From: an uncultured Eubacteriales bacterium
GTDB taxonomy: Bacteria > Bacillota > Clostridia > Oscillospirales > UBA644
Length of the DNA stretch: 64,000 nt
Assembly: GCA_934438175.1 (NCBI GenBank)
Contig: CAKSBH010000004.1
Location: 1 to 64,000 of the forward strand
Direction of reading: 5' to 3'
Shown: piece after piece, positions 60,103 through 64,000 of the stretch
Numbering within the stretch: the first letter of the stretch is position 1
How the letters are laid out: the number at the start of each line of letters is the position of its first letter
The notes under the pieces: generated by a model
Database searches by the model: none
Seen by the model: the letters and a program-made list of their open reading frames with translations, nothing else
What the model was told of the DNA's origin: nothing
Made by a program: the position numbers and the translations under genes

Positions 60103-60131
60103 ATTATACTGCATCTCCCCTGTTTTGTCAA
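60103..60131 (-). promoter_or_regulatory. promoter of tRNA-Thr
   Basis: Minus-strand TTGACA (60126-60131), 17-bp spacer, TATAAT (60103-60108). Confidence 0.85.
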
Positions 60132-60224
60132 GCCCAAAAACAAAAAAATATCTTTTTTTTAAGCCATCGGAGAAAAAACACGATCCGGTCGGAATCTGTC
60201 AATCAAAAAAACTTCCCGCTCTGC

Positions 60225-61076
60225 TCAGAAATCCATTTTGTCTGCAAGACAACGGGCTGTCCGAGCCATTTCCCGTAAGCCCGAAACGGACTCATCCGGA
60301 GAAGATCCGGGCAAATACCGATCGGCTTCCAGGGTAAACCAGCCGGAATACCGCACCTCACGCAGCGCAGAGATCACACGATCCCAGGGAATTCTTCCGG
60401 AAAAGGGAAGCTGATGCAGATCCCTGTGAAGGTCATTGTCGTGCAAATGAAGCGCCTGCAGACGCGGACCGAGAGCCCGGATCATCTTTTCCGCAGAAGT
60501 ATTCAGCCCACGCATTTCCGCATGACCGATGTCCAGACAGGCAACCAGCCCCGGATTGTTCACAGCGTCCAGATGAGCAGAAAAATCCTGCTCGTCCGAA
60601 CAGGCGGCAAAACACGCCTCGTCTTTTTCGTCATTCCAGTTCCACATGTTTTCCGCCGCCAGTTTTACCCCGCAGGAATGCGCGACCGGAAGCAATTCCC
60701 GGTACATTTTTGCATTTTCTTCCGCACTTTTATTATTATCCGGATGCACAACGCAAATCGAACCTCCTGCCACCGCCGTGCATTCAATTGCCAGTGGAAG
60801 GCAGGCAAAAACATCGGGGTCCCGAACCGGAAACGGAGCATGGGACTGGTTGCAGACGATTCTGTTCTCCTGTCCGATACGTTTCAGTGTCGAGGCAAGC
60901 GTTCTCCAACGGTGTGCAACCTCCGCAAACGAAGCACCGTCCCGCAGCGCATCCGCCATCCGGAACATGGAAAAATCCCAGCCGTCAAATCCGGCGCGGG
61001 CAACTTCCTCTACCGTGCGCTCCGCACCGAGAATCGGCATGCAGGAGCCGATTTCCGTTGATATCTTTCGAATCAT
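60225..61076 (-). CDS. sugar phosphate isomerase/epimerase-like TIM barrel
   Basis: This 283-aa AP-endonuclease-2-type xylose-isomerase-like barrel has metal-ligand motifs CVVHPDNN, KLAAENMWNW, ACLDIGHAEM, LHLHDNDLHRD and FTLEADRYLP. It could be a sugar or inosose epimerase; no substrate can be assigned. It starts 1 bp after the thiamine pyrophosphokinase stop, so the two are probably co-transcribed. A metabolic link between them is not obvious. Confidence 0.75.
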   Translation of the reverse strand: MIRKISTEIGSCMPILGAERTVEEVARAGFDGWDFSMFRMADALRDGASFAEVAHRWRTLASTLKRIGQENRIVCNQSHAPFPVRDPDVFACLPLAIECTAVAGGSICVVHPDNNKSAEENAKMYRELLPVAHSCGVKLAAENMWNWNDEKDEACFAACSDEQDFSAHLDAVNNPGLVACLDIGHAEMRGLNTSAEKMIRALGPRLQALHLHDNDLHRDLHQLPFSGRIPWDRVISALREVRYSGWFTLEADRYLPGSSPDESVSGLREMARTARCLADKMDF

Positions 61077-61077
61077 C

Positions 61078-61701
61078 TCATTTCTCCTTCATCACAGAAC
61101 GCAAAACCAAAAGCACGCCTCTTCCGACCGAAAGATGTGCATTTCCGCACCACTCATTGCTGATTCCAATCGGGAACGTATTGGTCAGTACGGCATGATC
61201 CAACTCATATTTCACCCCATGGATACACACATCTTCGCAACGGTCGGTCAGGGAAAGAAGCGAAAGGGAATAATCCGGACAAAACGGAATTTCCGCTTCG
61301 CCGCGGCTCAGAAACAAAAGTTCGTTTTCCGCATCCGACATGCAGACCCGCAGTCCGTGAGCCGCCGCAAACGAAGCCGCCTGTACGTTGCCGAGAAAAT
61401 GATCCAGCCGTCCTCCCATCGCACAACACAGCACAAGCTCGGAAAAACCGCGGTCCACCGCATAACGGACAGCAGCCATGGTATCGGTGTCATCCTTTTC
61501 GATCGGCAGATCCAGCCGGGGAATCCCGGCAGGGAGTGAACCATGATAGGAATCAAAATCTCCCACCAGAAGGTCCGGACGGATGCCGCACCGGACGGCA
61601 TAGGAATAGCCAAAATCGCAGGCAATCACAAAATCAGCGTTTTCGATTCCGTGCGGAACGCAGAACTCTCCGCCCGCAAAAATCACACATTGTCCGTTCA
61701 T
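61078..61701 (-). CDS. thiN: thiamine pyrophosphokinase
   Basis: This 207-aa protein has VIACDFGYSYAVRCGIRPDL, LLVGDFDSY with catalytic Asp, EKDDTDTMAAVRYAVDRG and GGRLDHFLGN, the signature motifs of bacterial thiamine pyrophosphokinase. It makes thiamine diphosphate from thiamine and ATP. AAAGGAGG precedes ATG 61701. Its promoter (61728-61756) is divergent from that of the Nudix gene. Confidence 0.92.
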   Translation of the reverse strand: MNGQCVIFAGGEFCVPHGIENADFVIACDFGYSYAVRCGIRPDLLVGDFDSYHGSLPAGIPRLDLPIEKDDTDTMAAVRYAVDRGFSELVLCCAMGGRLDHFLGNVQAASFAAAHGLRVCMSDAENELLFLSRGEAEIPFCPDYSLSLLSLTDRCEDVCIHGVKYELDHAVLTNTFPIGISNEWCGNAHLSVGRGVLLVLRSVMKEK

Positions 61702-61727
61702 CTGCGCATCCTCCTTTTTTTGAGAAC

Positions 61728-61756
61728 AGTATATCATAAAAGCCGCCGGAAATCAA
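61728..61756 (-). promoter_or_regulatory. promoter of thiN
   Basis: Minus-strand TTGATT (61751-61756), 17-bp spacer, TATACT (61728-61733). Confidence 0.7.
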
Positions 61757-61767
61757 GATGTTTCACC

Positions 61768-61796
61768 TTGACATCCGCACGGAGATGTGTTACAAT
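61768..61796 (+). promoter_or_regulatory. promoter of the Nudix gene
   Basis: TTGACA (61768-61773), 17-bp spacer, TACAAT (61791-61796). Confidence 0.75.
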
Positions 61797-61828
61797 TTCA
61801 GTAAGCTTTTTTGAGGAGATCTTTGTGT

Positions 61829-62386
61829 ATGAACCAGGAAAAACAGCGTCTTGAAGAAATCATGCTGTCTTCAGAAAAAAAATACGACGGCGCGCTTCTT
61901 CATATTTTCCGTGATACCGTGCAACTGCCAAACGGAAAATCCTCCGTCCGGGAATACAACCGCCATGTAGGAGCTGTCTGCGTTCTGCCGTTGGATCGTG
62001 ACGGAAGCGTTATCCTGGAACGTCAATACCGTTACCCGATCGGAGATGTTCTGCTGGAAATCCCCGCAGGAAAACTCAACAGCAAAGATGAGGATCCCGA
62101 AGAAGCCGGTCGCCGGGAGCTGGAAGAAGAAACCGGAATCCATGCGGGGAAAATGACCTTTCTCGGATTTTTCTATCCCGCGCCTGCATACTCGGACGAA
62201 AAAATCCATATGTACCTTGCCGAAGATCTTACGCAATCCAAACCACACCTCGATGCGGATGAATTTCTTGACGTAATCCGAATGCCGTTTTCGGAGCTGA
62301 TCCGGGAAATTGATGCCGGTCGCGTTGCCGATATCAAAACACAGGCAGCAGCACTTCGGGTAAAACTCCGCAAAGAATCGCTCTGA
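61829..62386 (+). CDS. ADP-ribose pyrophosphatase-type Nudix hydrolase
   Basis: This 185-aa protein has an intact Nudix box around residues 90-112 (GKLNSKDEDPEEAGRRELEE, then ETGI). Preceding RQYRYPIGDVLLEIPAG and following YPAPAYSDEKIHMYLAEDL are typical of ADP-ribose pyrophosphatases (NudF type). It cleaves ADP-ribose to AMP and ribose phosphate. ATG 61829 has GAGGAG ahead. Confidence 0.88.
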   Translation: MNQEKQRLEEIMLSSEKKYDGALLHIFRDTVQLPNGKSSVREYNRHVGAVCVLPLDRDGSVILERQYRYPIGDVLLEIPAGKLNSKDEDPEEAGRRELEEETGIHAGKMTFLGFFYPAPAYSDEKIHMYLAEDLTQSKPHLDADEFLDVIRMPFSELIREIDAGRVADIKTQAAALRVKLRKESL

Positions 62387-62595
62387 ACCGGACAGGATGC
62401 CTTTCTCCTATGGAAAGACGTCCTCTTTTTCCGTCTGTTTTTATCAGAACAGGGCATATCGATAAACGCATTACCGATATGCGAAATCTACCATGGCACA
62501 AAGAAGCGAAGTATGATATAATGTAGAGGAATATGGGAGATTTTGCATCAAAATGTCTTATCATTCAGAAGTTATAGATTTTAGGAAGGTGCTTT
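62387..62595. other. 209-bp gap before ldh
   Basis: Holds an inverted repeat GCATATCG/CGATATGC (about 62454-62481) and a TATAAT near 62515 with no good -35 box. No gene was found. Confidence 0.35.
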
Positions 62596-63540
62596 ATGAA
62601 CAAAATTACCATCATCGGAACCGGCTGTGTCGGCTCAACCATTGCGTACACGCTCACCGTTATGGGGCTTGCCACAGAAATCGTTCTCATCGACATCAAC
62701 AAGGACAAAGCGATGGGGGAAGCCCTGGATATCCGTCAGGGCACTCCGTTCAGCCATGCCTGCTCCATTTACGCAGGAGATTATTCGGATGCCGTTGGCT
62801 CCAAAATCGTTATCCTAACCTCCGGAATTGCCCGCAAGCCCGGTCAGTCCCGGCTTGAACTGGCGCAAACGAACGTTAATATCACAAAATCCATCATTCC
62901 GCAGATTACCAAGTATGCCCCGGATGCCATTTATCTCATCGTCAGCAACCCGGTTGACATTCTGACCTACACCTTCAATAAATTTTCCGATATTCCGGAA
63001 AACCGTATCATCGGCTCCGGAACCATTCTGGACACCGCGCGTCTGCGTGAACGAATTGCCGCCTATTACCATCTGAATCAAAGCAATGTTCACGCTTATG
63101 TGTTCGGCGAACACGGAGACTCCGCATTCATTCCTTGGTCGGCAGCAAACATCTCCAATGTTCCCATTTCGGATTGCCAGAAACTTATTGCCGTTCCGGG
63201 CGCAGAAGAAACGGCTCTTGACCTGAGCGAAATTGAAACCGATGTCAAAACATCCGGCGGACGCATCATTGCCCGCAAAGGCGCAACCTTCTATGCCGTC
63301 TCGGCTTCGGTCTGCCACATCTGCAACTGCATCCTTAACCGCATCGATACCACCATGCCGATATCAACCATGATGCACGGAGAATACGGCATCGACGATG
63401 TGTGCCTCAGCGTTCTCAACATCGTAGGTTCCGGCGGCATCCGCAGCAAAGTCAACCTGAAGCTGACGGACGAAGAAATTGCGAAGCTGCGTCACAGCGC
63501 AGATACCCTCAAAGAAGTTATTCGGAACATCAATATATAA
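62596..63540 (+). CDS. ldh: L-lactate dehydrogenase
   Basis: This 314-aa protein has the NAD motif GTGCVGSTIAYTL at the N-terminus, the mobile loop ARKPGQSRLEL (Gln rather than Arg favours lactate over malate), VSNPVDILTY, SGTILDTARLRERIA and catalytic His in FGEHGDS near 178. It reduces pyruvate to L-lactate in fermentation. AGGAAGGTG precedes the ATG. Fumarase follows after 29 bp. Confidence 0.95.
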   Translation: MNKITIIGTGCVGSTIAYTLTVMGLATEIVLIDINKDKAMGEALDIRQGTPFSHACSIYAGDYSDAVGSKIVILTSGIARKPGQSRLELAQTNVNITKSIIPQITKYAPDAIYLIVSNPVDILTYTFNKFSDIPENRIIGSGTILDTARLRERIAAYYHLNQSNVHAYVFGEHGDSAFIPWSAANISNVPISDCQKLIAVPGAEETALDLSEIETDVKTSGGRIIARKGATFYAVSASVCHICNCILNRIDTTMPISTMMHGEYGIDDVCLSVLNIVGSGGIRSKVNLKLTDEEIAKLRHSADTLKEVIRNINI

Positions 63541-63569
63541 CTATCAAAAAAACGGAGGCAAAGAAAAAA

Positions 63570-64000
63570 ATGGAATACCGCATTGAACACGATTCCATGG
63601 GCGAGATGAAAGTCCCCGCCGATCGGCTTTGGGCAGCACAGACCCAAAGAAGCCATGAAAATTTCAAGATCGGCGTTGATATCGAAACGATGCCGAGAGA
63701 GATCACACACGCATTCGGCATTCTGAAAAAAGCCGCGGCTCTTGCAAATGCGGAACTGAAACCGGAAAAAATGACACAGGAAAAGCAGGCGGCGATCTGT
63801 GCGGCATGCGACGAAGTGATTTCCGGCAAACTCAACGACCATTTTCCGTTGGTTGTCTGGCAGACCGGCTCCGGCACGCAATCCAACATGAACGCCAACG
63901 AAGTAATTGCCAACCGTGCCAATCAGATTGCCGGAAAAAAACTCTGCCACCCCAACGACGATGTCAACATGAGCCAGTCTTCCAACGACACCTTCCCGAC
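63570..64000 (+). CDS. fumC: class II fumarate hydratase (partial, runs off the window)
   Basis: The first 143 residues are present: EYRIEHDSMGEMKVPADRLW, a short helical part, VWQTGSGTQSNMNANEVIAN (substrate-binding signature near 100) and NMSQSSNDTFPT. This is the FumC N-terminal pattern. It converts fumarate to malate. CGGAGG precedes the ATG. The C-terminal two thirds lie beyond 64000. Confidence 0.95.
   Translation, partial: MEYRIEHDSMGEMKVPADRLWAAQTQRSHENFKIGVDIETMPREITHAFGILKKAAALANAELKPEKMTQEKQAAICAACDEVISGKLNDHFPLVVWQTGSGTQSNMNANEVIANRANQIAGKKLCHPNDDVNMSQSSNDTFP

Noticed and set aside
62454..62481. Inverted repeat before ldh as a redox (Rex-type) operator
   Set aside because: GCATATCG/CGATATGC does not match the Rex consensus and the promoter position is unclear.

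Overview
The window looks like a chromosome segment of an endospore-lineage Firmicute, probably a gut or rumen-type Clostridium relative (Oscillospirales-like). The evidence is indirect. tRNA genes encode CCA. Near-consensus sigma-A promoters with 17-bp spacers and AGGAGG-type ribosome sites are frequent. Typical Clostridia genes are present: a TIGR04086-type protein beside yajC, a YlmC/YmxH protein, type II pantothenate kinase and YesL. No 16S or marker gene allows a firmer placement.

Region 1 (about 69-19489) is an integrated mobilizable element of about 19.4 kb. Its right end carries a tyrosine integrase. Inward from it lie ParB, a relaxase, a MobC-like protein, a putative oriT, a RepA-like ATPase and an excisionase-type HTH protein. 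On the minus strand runs a defence operon of about 10 kb: HTH regulator, HEPN-like membrane protein, two Fic proteins, an Mrr-type endonuclease, a type IIG restriction-modification enzyme, a decayed winged-helix gene, and a zinc-hook ATPase fused to a LexA-type S24 domain. A 9-bp core (ATTTCGAGT) bounds the element. Outside the left core is the 3' half of a tRNA-Ser(CGA), and outside the right core is a 5' half. The element therefore appears to have split a host tRNA-Ser(CGA) in its anticodon loop. Just inside the right end it carries a complete tRNA-Ser(CGA) of different sequence. This self-supplied replacement tRNA beside a restriction/ATPase island is the most unusual thing in the window.

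Region 2 (19490-32240) is host chromosome with signs of remodelling: mscL, a tRNA-Leu/tRNA-fMet operon, two XRE regulators, mirror-image remnants of an IS1182-like element around the first regulator, a 5'-truncated ABC transporter gene, a GNAT acetyltransferase, citrate synthase, a six-hairpin glycosidase-like protein, and a TetR-led operon (flavin-reductase-like, NmrA-like, DUF1295-like and membrane proteins). A second HEPN-like membrane protein, related to the one in the element, follows at 31757.

Region 3 (32244-45213, minus strand) is an 11-gene Wzx/Wzy-type surface polysaccharide operon driven by a consensus promoter at 45185-45213. It holds the initiating sugar-phosphate transferase, a DegT aminotransferase, four glycosyltransferase-like proteins, polymerase, flippase, a deacetylase-like protein, a CMP-sugar synthetase and an acyltransferase.

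Region 4 (45300-64000) is core chromosome: M23 peptidase, YesL, a TIGR04086-like protein, yajC-tgt-queA, asd-dapA (divergent from queA), a MATE exporter facing a TetR regulator, a D,D-carboxypeptidase, YlmC/YmxH, YraN, a type II pantothenate kinase overlapping an ECF S-component, tRNA-Thr, a sugar isomerase-like protein with thiamine pyrophosphokinase, a Nudix hydrolase, L-lactate dehydrogenase and the start of fumarase C. No CRISPR array or rRNA was seen.
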